The position numbers and the translations under genes were made by a program. Of a DNA stretch of 64,000 nt, positions 55,136 to 63,726 are shown piece by piece. Position 1 is the first letter of the stretch. Every line of letters starts with the position of its first letter. The notes under the pieces are model-generated. The model did no database searches, had not been told where the DNA came from, and saw only the letters and a program-made list of their open reading frames with translations. Source of the stretch: Bacteroidota bacterium (GTDB lineage Bacteria; Bacteroidota; Ignavibacteria; UBA10030); the NCBI GenBank assembly GCA_026416125.1, contig JAOAFT010000003.1:18022-82021 (forward strand), read 5' to 3'.

Positions 55136-58100
55136 ATGGAACGAGTAAAATCTCGTATTATTCTCAATGTTAGTAGTGATGATAGCCACCGGAATTGGGT
55201 TACGAAGACGTTAATGAGAGCGGGATTCGATCTATGGGAGGCACGAACAGCAAAAGAAGCAGTGGAGAAAGCGAGAAAAGCTCCTGATGTTATTGTTCTT
55301 CATGATCTTCTTCACGATAGGAGTAGTATACAGGTTTGTCACCAGTTGAAAGATTCACCATCTACTACGAATGTCCCAATTTTGTACATTTCTCAAACAT
55401 ACAACACTACAGAAATTCAATTGGAAAATCTTCTTGCAATTATTGATTGTTACCTCATGTATCCGGTTGAGTCAATTGAACTTATTAGCCATGTGAATAA
55501 TTTGCTCCGGATACGTGAAATACAAGAAAATTTCTACCAAAGTGAGGAACGTTTCCGGCGTTTAACTGAACATGCGAATGACATGATATACCGATATGAG
55601 TTACACCCCAAGGAGGGATTTACCTATGTCAATCCTGCAGCAACAGCTATTGTTGGGTATATGCCTGAGGAATTTTATAGTGACCACACGTTAGGGTTGA
55701 GACTTCTTCATCCTGAGGATAGAGAGCATCTTCTGAATTACTTTCGAGATGTCCGGAAGTGGAACGAACCTTTAACAGTACGATGGATTCATAAAAGTGG
55801 AAAGGTTGTATGGATCGAACAAAAAGTTGCTCCAGTGTACGATCAGAATGGAACATTAATAGCAATCGAAGGAATCGCACGTGATATTACCGAACGTAAA
55901 ATAGCGGATGAAAAAGTTCAAGAGAGTGAAGAAACATATCGGAATCTTTTCCACAATGCTCAGGTGGGATTATACAGAACACGAATTGCTGATGGAAAAG
56001 TACTGGAAAGTAACGAACAGCTAGCGAGGATGTTCGGCTATGAGAGTAGGGAAGAATTTATTGCAGAATTTGTAATGTCAAAAAACTACGTTGAACCAGG
56101 GAGACGTCAACAATTACTTGATGAAATTACACGGAACGGCACTGTAAAAAATTTTGAGGCACAGTTCTATAAGAAGGATGGTACAACGTTCTGGGCTCGC
56201 CTTTCAGCAAAAATTTACCCGCACAAAGGATGGATTGAAGGTGTGGCAGAAGATATTACAAAACAAAAAGAAGCTGAGGTTGCAATTCGTGAGAGTGAAA
56301 AACGGTACCGTGAACTCATTGAATTCGCTCCTTTTGGGGTATTGTTAACAGATCGAAATGGTACGATTGTGTATGAGAATCCTGCAATGAGGAAAATCAT
56401 TGGTGTACCAGAGGGTGAGGAGTCAAAAGCACTTAGGGCTGAGCTTGCGACACTCTCAAGCGTCGTAGTTGCAGGAGTGTCAGAGAAAATTCGCAGTGTT
56501 CTTAAAGGAAAACACGTTAATGTATTTGAACTTCCATTTACTTCGATCTATGGGAAGAAAACGTACCTTACTGCCGAAGGGATACCTCTTAAGGATAATG
56601 AAGGAAATGTAACAGGTGGATTGTATGTTATTCAGGATGTTACGGAACGCAAGAAAGCTGAAGAAGCTCTTCTCAAGCGCACAGAAGAATTAGAGAAAAT
56701 TCATCGAATAGGGGAAAAACTCCATCACCTCCATACAAAGGCAACACTGGTACAAGAGTTAGAAACAATTCTGAATGAAATAGCAGGGGGTAATTATGGA
56801 GCAGTACTCCTGATTGATGAACAAACTAAGAAATTAGTACCATTTGCATTAACATTGAATGAACACAGTGTTAATGGAGCCGTCAGAGAGAAAGAGTCCA
56901 TTTTCAGTCGAGCAACTGTTGTCGGTCAGGGAATTACAGGAAAAGTGGCAGAAACTGGGGAAAGCATCTGCGTTGGTGATGTTACAACAGATTCTCGATA
57001 TTATCCAATGCGTGACAATGTAAAATCAGAATTATGTGTTCCCATCAAAATAGGCAATAAAGTTATTGGAGTATTGAATTTCGAATCATCGGAGTATAAT
57101 GCTTACGACACCTCAGATCAACGGGTAGCAGAAACAATCGCCTCGCAGATTGGCGTGGCACTCCAAAATGCTGAACTCTACGAAACATTACAGCGAGAAT
57201 TGAGTGAGCGAATTCGAATAGAGAATGAACTACGAAAAAGTAACGAAAAGGTACAAGAGAATGAGCGTCGTTTAGCACATATTGTTGAAACAGTACCAAG
57301 TGGTATAACATTCGTTGATGCGACTGGCCGAATTACATTTGCAAATCCTGCAGCTGAAAAAATTCTTGGACTTACACAGTACGATATTCTCCACAGAACC
57401 TACGATTCACCCGAGTGGAAAATTACATCCGTCGATGGAGATCCGTTCCCAGATGAACAATTACCGTTTGCGGTTGTAAAAAGAACACTACAGCCAATCT
57501 ACAACGTTGAACATGCTATTGCTCATCCCGATGGTCATCGGGTAGTACTATCTGTAAACGCTGCTCCAGTTCTGAGTGATGCTAACGAATTCCTTGGGAT
57601 GATTGCAGCGCTTACTGATATAACAGAGTTAAAAGAAACAGAGAAAACTTTGAAAAAGCTTATGAACCGGCAGCAAGCATTGTTAGAAGCAATTCCTGAT
57701 ATTGTTGCTGAAACAGACATCAACAAAACGTATACGTGGGCTAATAAGGCCGGTATCGAATTTTTTGGTGATGATATGATAGGGAAGCCAGCGAATTACT
57801 TCTTTGTAGGATTTCAAGATACCTATCAAATTGTTCAACCCTTGTATGAAGGGCGTGAAGAGATTATTTACCTTGAAAGTTGGCAACGAAGAAAAGATGG
57901 TCAAGAACGACTCCTTGCATGGTGGTGTCGTACCCTGAAAGATGAAAATGGTAGAGTTATCGGAGCGCTTTCCTCTGCACGAGATATTACTGAACAGAGA
58001 AGGGCCGAAGAAAAATTAAAGGAGACTATCGAGAAGTACCAAACACTCTTCAACCAATCAGTTGAAGGGATTTACGTGCACGAGTGCGATGGAAAAATAG

Positions 58101-59947
58101 TAGAAGTCAATCAAATGGCATGTAAACAATCAGGGTACACACAGGAAGAATTACTCCAGATGAATGTACTGGATTTTATTGCACAAGATTCTGCGGAGAA
58201 AAATTTATCTAAAGCAGAGATTTTGCAACAGTGGCGTGAGTGGAAAGCAGGGGAAACTTATACAATCGTTGCACACCATATTCATAAAACAGGATACATA
58301 TACCCAGTGGAAATTACTGCAGGTATTGTTAAATTCAGCAATAAAAATTTGATTCTCGCGATTGTAAAGGATATAACTGAACGGTTTCAAGCAGAACAAG
58401 CTGTACGGGAAAGTGAAGAGAAGTATAGACTCCTTGCTGAAACAACGCCGGATTTTATTGTTCTCCACGATACGAACGGAAAGCTTCTCTACGTGAACGA
58501 ATCGGCTGCAAAGTTTAGTGGAGTGGACAGAAAGACAGTACTTGGTCAATCGATGCTAGACTTATTACCACCGAATAATCGAGCAGAACTTGAAGACCAT
58601 CTTCGCAGACGACAACGTGGGGATACATCAATCTTCCATTATGAAACAGAAATGGTGAATAGCCAAGGAACGCAATGCTACTTAGATGTATACTCTGCAC
58701 CAATTATTGTTGAAGGTCGAATTGAACAAGTCTTGATTGTTGCACGTGATGTAACTGAACGGAAACGTATGGAACAAGAACTTCTCCGGCAGGAAGAGCA
58801 ACTACGACAAATACAAAAGATGGAGGCAATCGGACAGTTAGCAAGTGGAATAGCTCACGATTTCAATAATATTTTAGGGATTATTTTGGGACACGCCTCG
58901 CAGTTACTGCTCTGTGCTGAAATACCAGAAAAATGCCGTCGCAGTATTGCTATCATCGAAAGAACTACCGAGCGTGGGGCAGATCTTGTAAAACAGCTCT
59001 TAACTATCGCTCGAAAAACTGAACCGGTCGTAGCACCTGTCAATATCCAAGAAATGATTATCGAGTTGGCAAAGATGCTTCGGGAGACGTTTCCGAAAAA
59101 TATCGAAGTAGTAACGAATGTAAAGCGAACAATCCCTTTTGTTCTTGCAGACGCTTCGCAAGTACATCAAATCCTTATGAATCTCTGTGTAAATGCACGT
59201 GATGCAATGCCGAAAGGAGGGAAATTAACGATTGAAACCGATCTATATCCACGAGAGTTGATATCTTCAATCCATCCTGGTGTAACTGCTGATACGTATG
59301 TTTGCATACGAGTTTCTGATACTGGATCGGGCATTCCTCCTGAAGTACTCCCTCGGATTTTTGATCCATTCTTTACAACAAAGAGTGTCGGAAAAGGAAC
59401 TGGGCTTGGACTTTCAATGGTCCATAGTATTGTTCAGAATCATAACGGATTCATCGATGTAGATACAAAAGTAGGTGAAGGCACGACATTTTCGGTCTAT
59501 TTACCGTTGCCTCAAATTCCAAATTCCGATGTAGTACCGAAAGATGAAAAGGTGTCAGTTGATATCGTTGAGGGAGGTGCTGAAACTATTTTGATTATTG
59601 AAGATGAGGATCCACTCCGTGAACTGTTAGTAACAACGCTCAAGGAAAAAGGCTATCATGTTCTTTCAGCACGTGATGGAAAAGAAGGACTTCAATTATA
59701 CCTCGAACACAAGAATGAGATAGCACTTACAATTACTGATTTAGGATTACCTGGTATCACAGGAGATGAAATCTTTCGAAAAATTAGACATGGGGATAAA
59801 AATGCAAAAGTGATTATCGCGACAGGATTTATTGAACCTGAAGTCAAAATGACTTTGTTTGAAGAGGGAGTAACAGAAATTCTCCAGAAACCGTATCAAC
59901 CGAAACAAATTTTACAGAAAGTGAGAGATGTGTTAGATCGCCACTGA
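55136..59947 (+). CDS. Giant hybrid sensor histidine kinase (REC, seven PAS, GAF, HisKA, HATPase, REC)
   Basis: 1,603 residues from ATG 55136, which follows GGGGAGG. No membrane helix, so cytoplasmic. Order by eye: receiver-like domain (about 5-125); three PAS modules (about 135-510; starts SEERFRRLTEHAND, SEETYRNLFHNAQ, SEKRYRELIEFAP); a GAF domain (about 530-680; GQGITGKVAETGESICVGDV); four more PAS modules (about 700-1215); HisKA with the phospho-acceptor in GIAHDFNNILG; HATPase with NLCVNARDAM, SDTGSGIP and GTGLGLSMVHSIV; and a C-terminal receiver (IIEDEDPL, ITDLGLPG with the Asp, LQKPY). PAS-PAS links show repeated (I/V)TE(R/Q).xAE coiled coils. No partner regulator is adjacent, so output may pass through a distant phosphotransfer protein. 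Confidence 0.9.
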   Translation: MERVKSRIILNVSSDDSHRNWVTKTLMRAGFDLWEARTAKEAVEKARKAPDVIVLHDLLHDRSSIQVCHQLKDSPSTTNVPILYISQTYNTTEIQLENLLAIIDCYLMYPVESIELISHVNNLLRIREIQENFYQSEERFRRLTEHANDMIYRYELHPKEGFTYVNPAATAIVGYMPEEFYSDHTLGLRLLHPEDREHLLNYFRDVRKWNEPLTVRWIHKSGKVVWIEQKVAPVYDQNGTLIAIEGIARDITERKIADEKVQESEETYRNLFHNAQVGLYRTRIADGKVLESNEQLARMFGYESREEFIAEFVMSKNYVEPGRRQQLLDEITRNGTVKNFEAQFYKKDGTTFWARLSAKIYPHKGWIEGVAEDITKQKEAEVAIRESEKRYRELIEFAPFGVLLTDRNGTIVYENPAMRKIIGVPEGEESKALRAELATLSSVVVAGVSEKIRSVLKGKHVNVFELPFTSIYGKKTYLTAEGIPLKDNEGNVTGGLYVIQDVTERKKAEEALLKRTEELEKIHRIGEKLHHLHTKATLVQELETILNEIAGGNYGAVLLIDEQTKKLVPFALTLNEHSVNGAVREKESIFSRATVVGQGITGKVAETGESICVGDVTTDSRYYPMRDNVKSELCVPIKIGNKVIGVLNFESSEYNAYDTSDQRVAETIASQIGVALQNAELYETLQRELSERIRIENELRKSNEKVQENERRLAHIVETVPSGITFVDATGRITFANPAAEKILGLTQYDILHRTYDSPEWKITSVDGDPFPDEQLPFAVVKRTLQPIYNVEHAIAHPDGHRVVLSVNAAPVLSDANEFLGMIAALTDITELKETEKTLKKLMNRQQALLEAIPDIVAETDINKTYTWANKAGIEFFGDDMIGKPANYFFVGFQDTYQIVQPLYEGREEIIYLESWQRRKDGQERLLAWWCRTLKDENGRVIGALSSARDITEQRRAEEKLKETIEKYQTLFNQSVEGIYVHECDGKIVEVNQMACKQSGYTQEELLQMNVLDFIAQDSAEKNLSKAEILQQWREWKAGETYTIVAHHIHKTGYIYPVEITAGIVKFSNKNLILAIVKDITERFQAEQAVRESEEKYRLLAETTPDFIVLHDTNGKLLYVNESAAKFSGVDRKTVLGQSMLDLLPPNNRAELEDHLRRRQRGDTSIFHYETEMVNSQGTQCYLDVYSAPIIVEGRIEQVLIVARDVTERKRMEQELLRQEEQLRQIQKMEAIGQLASGIAHDFNNILGIILGHASQLLLCAEIPEKCRRSIAIIERTTERGADLVKQLLTIARKTEPVVAPVNIQEMIIELAKMLRETFPKNIEVVTNVKRTIPFVLADASQVHQILMNLCVNARDAMPKGGKLTIETDLYPRELISSIHPGVTADTYVCIRVSDTGSGIPPEVLPRIFDPFFTTKSVGKGTGLGLSMVHSIVQNHNGFIDVDTKVGEGTTFSVYLPLPQIPNSDVVPKDEKVSVDIVEGGAETILIIEDEDPLRELLVTTLKEKGYHVLSARDGKEGLQLYLEHKNEIALTITDLGLPGITGDEIFRKIRHGDKNAKVIIATGFIEPEVKMTLFEEGVTEILQKPYQPKQILQKVRDVLDRH

Positions 59948-59986
59948 CGCCATGTGCCGAGGAATGTGCTCTCTGGTTGTTTCGAT

Positions 59987-60005
59987 GTTGCAAAAAGTTT
60001 GCAAC
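59987..60005. repeat. 19-base palindrome after the sensor kinase
   Basis: GTTGCAAA (59987-59994) and TTTGCAAC (59998-60005) are perfect reverse complements around AAG. No T-run follows on the plus strand. It could be an operator or a weak hairpin; the surrounding 59948-60133 spacer holds no gene. Confidence 0.4.
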
Positions 60006-60133
60006 CAGCCAAAAAAGTGAGTATCTTAATATTTGTTAACATTTGAATTATAAAACTTTACGATTTTTTTGAATGTAAAGCCAAGCACTGGTAAACGTTG
60101 AGTTGATCGATAATTATAAATAATGAGAGGTTA

Positions 60134-60163
60134 TTGTACGGGTAAAACTGTCAGCGGTAATTT
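60134..60163 (+). promoter_or_regulatory. Candidate promoter of tRNA-Pro
   Basis: TTGTAC (60134-60139), 18-base spacer, TAATTT (60158-60163), about 45 bases before the tRNA 5' end. Moderate match only. Confidence 0.35.
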
Positions 60164-60207
60164 TCCTTAGAGTGTAAAAAAGGATGCTAGAAGTAAGAGA
60201 GAAAGAT

Positions 60208-60282
60208 CGGGACGTGGCGCAGCCCGGATAGCGCACTTGCTTGGGGTGCAAGGGGTCGCGGGTTCAAATCCCGCCGTCCCGA
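60208..60282 (+). tRNA. tRNA-Pro (anticodon GGG)
   Basis: Acceptor arms CGGGACG (60208-60214) and CGTCCCG (60275-60281) with the C1-G72 pair typical of bacterial tRNA-Pro, discriminator A at 60282. The anticodon stem CTTGC/GCAAG encloses TTGGGGT, giving anticodon GGG at 60243-60245. D-arm and T-arm (GCGGGTTCAAATCCCGC) are regular. CCA is not encoded. A terminator follows after one base. Confidence 0.96.
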
Positions 60283-60283
60283 C

Positions 60284-60316
60284 AAAAGCCGAAGGGGTTA
60301 ACTCCTTCGGCTTTTT
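60284..60316 (+). terminator. Intrinsic terminator after tRNA-Pro
   Basis: AAAAGCCGAAGG (60284-60295) and CCTTCGGCTTTT (60304-60315) form a 12-base perfect stem with an 8-base loop, ending in a T-run. It ends the tRNA transcript and may work in both directions. Confidence 0.9.
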
Positions 60317-60345
60317 CATTGCGCACAATGATATAAAGAAAGACA

Positions 60346-60374
60346 TTGTCTCAGCACTGGTTGTTTCGTATATT
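60346..60374 (+). promoter_or_regulatory. Promoter of the GroES-like gene
   Basis: TTGTCT (60346-60351), 17-base spacer, TATATT (60369-60374). The start codon is at 60390, so the leader would be only about 10 bases. Confidence 0.5.
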
Positions 60375-60389
60375 GAAACAAGGGACTCT

Positions 60390-60782
60390 ATGGAACTCAA
60401 AGCACGAAAAAAAATCATTTTAGTGGGTGATAAAGTACTGATTGCACCTGATAAGGAAAATGAACGGACACCGCACGGGTTGTATTTACCACCTGGAGTT
60501 AAGGAAAAAGAGAAAGTGCAATCTGGATACGTTGTTAGAGTCGGACCGGGATATGCAGTACCAAATCCACAGTACATTGATCAGGAATCGTGGTCAACAA
60601 CACCACGAGATCCTGTAAAGTACCTACCACTCCAGGCTGAAGAGGGTGATTACGCTGTGTTTATGCGCGATGCTGCAATTGAGGTTGAAATAGAAGGGGA
60701 AAAGTACTTAATTGTACCACATTCTTCTATTCTCATGCTAATTCGACCGAGGAATTTAGAAGAATTCTTGAACGAAATCTAA
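60390..60782 (+). CDS. GroES-like co-chaperonin family protein
   Basis: 130 residues from ATG 60390; longer in-frame starts would run through the tRNA. The Cpn10 barrel is recognisable: LVGDKVLIAPDKENERTPHG with the mobile-loop position at ENERTPHGLYLPPG, VQSGYVVRVGPGY, then after an insertion of about 30 residues EEGDYAVFMRDAAIEVEIEG and YLIVPHSSILMLI. Normal GroES is about 95 residues. No groEL is adjacent. It is either a second, specialised co-chaperonin or a barrel protein of other use. Confidence 0.72.
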   Translation: MELKARKKIILVGDKVLIAPDKENERTPHGLYLPPGVKEKEKVQSGYVVRVGPGYAVPNPQYIDQESWSTTPRDPVKYLPLQAEEGDYAVFMRDAAIEVEIEGEKYLIVPHSSILMLIRPRNLEEFLNEI

Positions 60783-60790
60783 GAATACAC

Positions 60791-61066
60791 ATGTCAGAAG
60801 ACGATGTTTACATTTTTTCTCATGACAACATTCTTCGTCAACTCGAAAGTGCCGAGTACCGAAGAGGATACTTTGTTCTGCGGTTTTATTCAGTGAACAA
60901 TATACCTGTTTCTCATCCAACAAGCACCATCTCTGAATTTTACCTGTACCCACATGCTGGTACTTTACGAGATAATAATTTCAATCTCGTATTCTGTGAT
61001 TCTCGCTATGACATCTATCAAGGATTTCAGCCACCAGGAAAAAAGAAAGGGAATGTTCTTCCATGA
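60791..61066 (+). CDS. 91-residue protein of unknown function
   Basis: Starts 8 bases after the GroES-like gene and overlaps the esterase start by ATGA, so it is very likely translated. The sequence is mixed alpha/beta with several aromatics (YIFSHDNILRQLESAEYRRG; FYLYPHAG; NFNLVFCDSRYDIYQGFQPP). No membrane helix, signal or recognisable motif. It has no strong ribosome site of its own, which fits translational coupling. Confidence 0.6.
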   Translation: MSEDDVYIFSHDNILRQLESAEYRRGYFVLRFYSVNNIPVSHPTSTISEFYLYPHAGTLRDNNFNLVFCDSRYDIYQGFQPPGKKKGNVLP

Positions 61067-61701
61067 GTACAGGGTTAGAGTATAAATATCTTCCATGTTC
61101 TTTAACATCAAATGCTGCTCCAGTAGTTGTGTTTTTCCATGGTCGTGGTACCGATGAAGGTGATTTGTTGAGCTTATCCCCATATTTCAATTCGCAGTTT
61201 CATATCTTCAGCCTCCGTGCACCATTCCCTTTTGAATTCGGAGGTTATACGTGGTGTGTCGTTGAAGAAGATGGAACAATAGATCGAGCTCAACTTCGTG
61301 AGAGTCGACAACGTGTTGTTCAATTTTTCTCGTACCTCCAATCGTGTGACAACGTTGATTCAAGGAATGTATTTTTCTTTGGTTTTAGTCTAGGTGCTTT
61401 AATGGTGCTCGATATTACTCTCCATACAGACATTCTTCTTGCTGGTATTGTTGCTCATAGCGGATTCTATGGAGAAGATCTCATCGATACATCGTTGAGG
61501 AAGGGACCGTACCCACCTATTCTCCTTCTGCATGGGATTAATGATTCTATAGTTCCCATCTCTCTTGGGCGAGAAACGTTACGGTTCCTTTCTTCAAAAA
61601 CGAACAGTGTTGTACTACGAGAATATCCGATTGAGCACACGATTAGTGATGAAAGTCTCCATGATTCGATTCAATGGATTCAACAACACATTGTGCAATG
61701 A
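61063..61701 (+). CDS. Alpha/beta-hydrolase carboxylesterase (COG0400-like)
   Basis: 212 residues. Oxyanion region FFHGRGTDEGDL, nucleophile elbow GFSLG, acid in LHGINDSIVP and histidine in PIEHTISDES complete a normal Ser-Asp-His triad in the right order for the phospholipase/carboxylesterase family. No signal peptide, so cytoplasmic. It overlaps both neighbours by ATGA. Natural ester unknown. Confidence 0.87.
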   Translation: MSTGLEYKYLPCSLTSNAAPVVVFFHGRGTDEGDLLSLSPYFNSQFHIFSLRAPFPFEFGGYTWCVVEEDGTIDRAQLRESRQRVVQFFSYLQSCDNVDSRNVFFFGFSLGALMVLDITLHTDILLAGIVAHSGFYGEDLIDTSLRKGPYPPILLLHGINDSIVPISLGRETLRFLSSKTNSVVLREYPIEHTISDESLHDSIQWIQQHIVQ

Positions 61702-62846
61702 TGACAAGAAGTGTCATAGTACTTTTTCTTTTGCAATGGTTTGTGTGTGTTGCAAAATGCGAAGATAACGAGAGAGATACCATAAGAGCCCTCCTTCAAA
61801 GTGTAAAAACCCGTTATGCTCCTGATGAACGAATTGCAGTATTCGATGTACATTATACAATTGACGGTGATATTTTATCTCTCTATGGTGAAGTTGACCA
61901 AAAAGAATGTAAGCAAGCGATTCTTGATACATTAAAATCACGTACGGTGTTTAGAATACTAGATAATATTGTTGTTGTCCCCTCGCCAACACTTGGGGAC
62001 TATTGTTACGGGGTTGTTATTGTAAGTGTAGCAGATGTTCGAAAAGAGCCAGACAATCGGAAAGAAATGGTAACCCAGGCACTTATGGGAATGCCACTGC
62101 TGCTCTTAAACGAGGGGAAGCAATTTTGGCGTGTCCGTCTTCCAGATGGATATATAGGTTGGATGAAACGGAGTGCATTCATGCGTATGTCGAAGCGCGA
62201 ACTCGAGCAATGGGAGCAATCACCTCAAGGTATTATTACAAGTTACTTTTCTATTATCCGTTCACAACCATCGGATTCATCACTCCCTGTGTGCGATGGT
62301 GTTATGGGGTGTCTCGTGAAGATTAGAGATACTACAAAAGGGTGGATTTGTGTTGAACGAGCGGATGGTGCACGAGGATACCTCCGCCAACATGAACTTC
62401 AGCTGTACGAGGAATGGAAGTGTTCTCGGGCATTAACACCAGAGTCAATTGAACGTACTGCATTCCAATTCTATGGATTTCCATACCTATGGGGGGGAAC
62501 AACTGTAAAGGGCTTCGATTGTTCTGGATTCGTACAAACAGTGTACAAAATGAATGGCTATACACTACCCCGTGATGCAGATATGCAAGCATCACAAGGT
62601 GTCCATATTGAGGTAGGGAAACAGTACAAGAACCTTAAGAAAGGTGACTTACTGTTCTTTGGTGAAAAAACTACAAGGAAGAGAAACGAAAACATTACAC
62701 ACGTTGCACTCTACCTCGATACGTTGACATTTATTCATTGTGCTGGGTATGTTCGTTTAGGGAGCTTCAATCCACATTCGAAGTACTACGATGCAACTTT
62801 GATAAAAAGTTTTCTTCGAGCACGGAGAGTATTGATGGATTACTAA
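61698..62846 (+). CDS. Secreted NlpC/P60 cell-wall peptidase with SH3 domains
   Basis: About 382 residues. A signal peptide (VIVLFLLQWFVCVAKC) may be lipid-modified at that cysteine. A first domain (about 30-105) is unknown; two SH3-like modules follow (VVSVADVRKEPDN ... LPDGYIGWMKRS and IIRSQPSDSSLPV ... RADGARGYLRQ). The C-terminal NlpC/P60 domain has catalytic Cys275 in KGFDCSGFVQ and His335 in ITHVALYLD, with YLWGGTT and GDLLFFG. It should cut the D-Glu-diamino acid bond in peptidoglycan stems. The ATG overlaps the esterase stop; a second ATG follows at once. Confidence 0.88.
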   Translation: MMTRSVIVLFLLQWFVCVAKCEDNERDTIRALLQSVKTRYAPDERIAVFDVHYTIDGDILSLYGEVDQKECKQAILDTLKSRTVFRILDNIVVVPSPTLGDYCYGVVIVSVADVRKEPDNRKEMVTQALMGMPLLLLNEGKQFWRVRLPDGYIGWMKRSAFMRMSKRELEQWEQSPQGIITSYFSIIRSQPSDSSLPVCDGVMGCLVKIRDTTKGWICVERADGARGYLRQHELQLYEEWKCSRALTPESIERTAFQFYGFPYLWGGTTVKGFDCSGFVQTVYKMNGYTLPRDADMQASQGVHIEVGKQYKNLKKGDLLFFGEKTTRKRNENITHVALYLDTLTFIHCAGYVRLGSFNPHSKYYDATLIKSFLRARRVLMDY

Positions 62847-62870
62847 ACTAATTGTGCGAGAGAGACATTA

Positions 62871-63311
62871 ATGGGCATACAAAGTTTGGGTCGTAACTAC
62901 CGAAAGGTAACGTTGTTTCTTACAATTATCCATGGTGTGATCCTTGTATTCCACGCTTTGCTTCGCGATTGGCTTGATTTGCTACCGTGGATGAGACAAC
63001 TTCTTCCGCATTATGTATTCTTTGCGAGTATTCCAATACTGTGTGCTCTCTTACTTTGGACCAAGTATGGGCGGACTGGCGCGTTACTGATTATGCTATG
63101 CACGATTATATTCTTCATTTACTTTCCGATTTTTCGATTCTTAATTTTACCTCCTCTTATACCAAGAATTACCAACACAATTCTACTTATTGTCTTTGAA
63201 ATCGCCTACTGGGGAACAATTGTTCTCAATGTACCTATTTTTATCTTCGCACTGAGAGCTTTCAAAGTATCCGCATTAATAGGTGCAGATAATAAATCTC
63301 CGCATTCGTGA
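62871..63311 (+). CDS. Four-helix membrane protein of unknown function
   Basis: 146 residues with four hydrophobic segments (LTIIHGVILVFHALL; YVFFASIPILCALLLW; ALLIMLCTIIFFIYFPIF; IVFEIAYWGTIVLNVPIFIFAL). No motif I recognise. It starts 24 bases after the peptidase gene on the same strand, the last of five closely spaced genes. Confidence 0.6.
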   Translation: MGIQSLGRNYRKVTLFLTIIHGVILVFHALLRDWLDLLPWMRQLLPHYVFFASIPILCALLLWTKYGRTGALLIMLCTIIFFIYFPIFRFLILPPLIPRITNTILLIVFEIAYWGTIVLNVPIFIFALRAFKVSALIGADNKSPHS

Positions 63312-63677
63312 TGCACCAGAATGGTTTCTTGATAAGAGCAATTCCATTGGTTGTATGAAACACATCCGTTGAGCACACGAGATGTACTCAATATCTCGGC
63401 AAGAAGGAAAATTTGACAGGTTATTTGTGAAAAAGTACAAACTTAGAAATTATTTCTCTATAACGAGGTTGGATGTAAAGTGTACTACTGGAGATGGTTT
63501 TGAATCGGATAGTACTTCTCCGGTGTCTGAACAAGTAGTGTATATGTTATTTGTGTAACGTATAACAATGTGAGTGTCAATTAATCGGTACTCGGTCGTA
63601 CATTGTGACATGTAAAGCAATGCCTTGTTTCAAGAAGGGTTAACAATAGTGGTTTTGTACGCATCAGGCGTGGGGAG
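63312..63677. other. Spacer without supportable gene
   Basis: No frame with a ribosome site and no RNA fold is supportable. One small inverted repeat, CGAGAT/ATCTCG (63378-63398), lies near the left end. The stretch separates two convergent units. Confidence 0.45.
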
Positions 63678-63715
63678 AAAAACGACAGTAGGGTGTTTTT
63701 TCAACACCCTACTGT
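63678..63715 (-). terminator. Intrinsic terminator of the H-lectin gene
   Basis: ACAGTAGGGTGTT (63685-63697) and its exact complement (63703-63715) make a 13-base stem with a TTTTC loop. On the minus strand it is followed by a U-run (A at 63678-63682 on plus). It lies 11 bases beyond the stop of the minus-strand gene at the window end. Confidence 0.9.
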
Positions 63716-63726
63716 GTGTATAGAAT

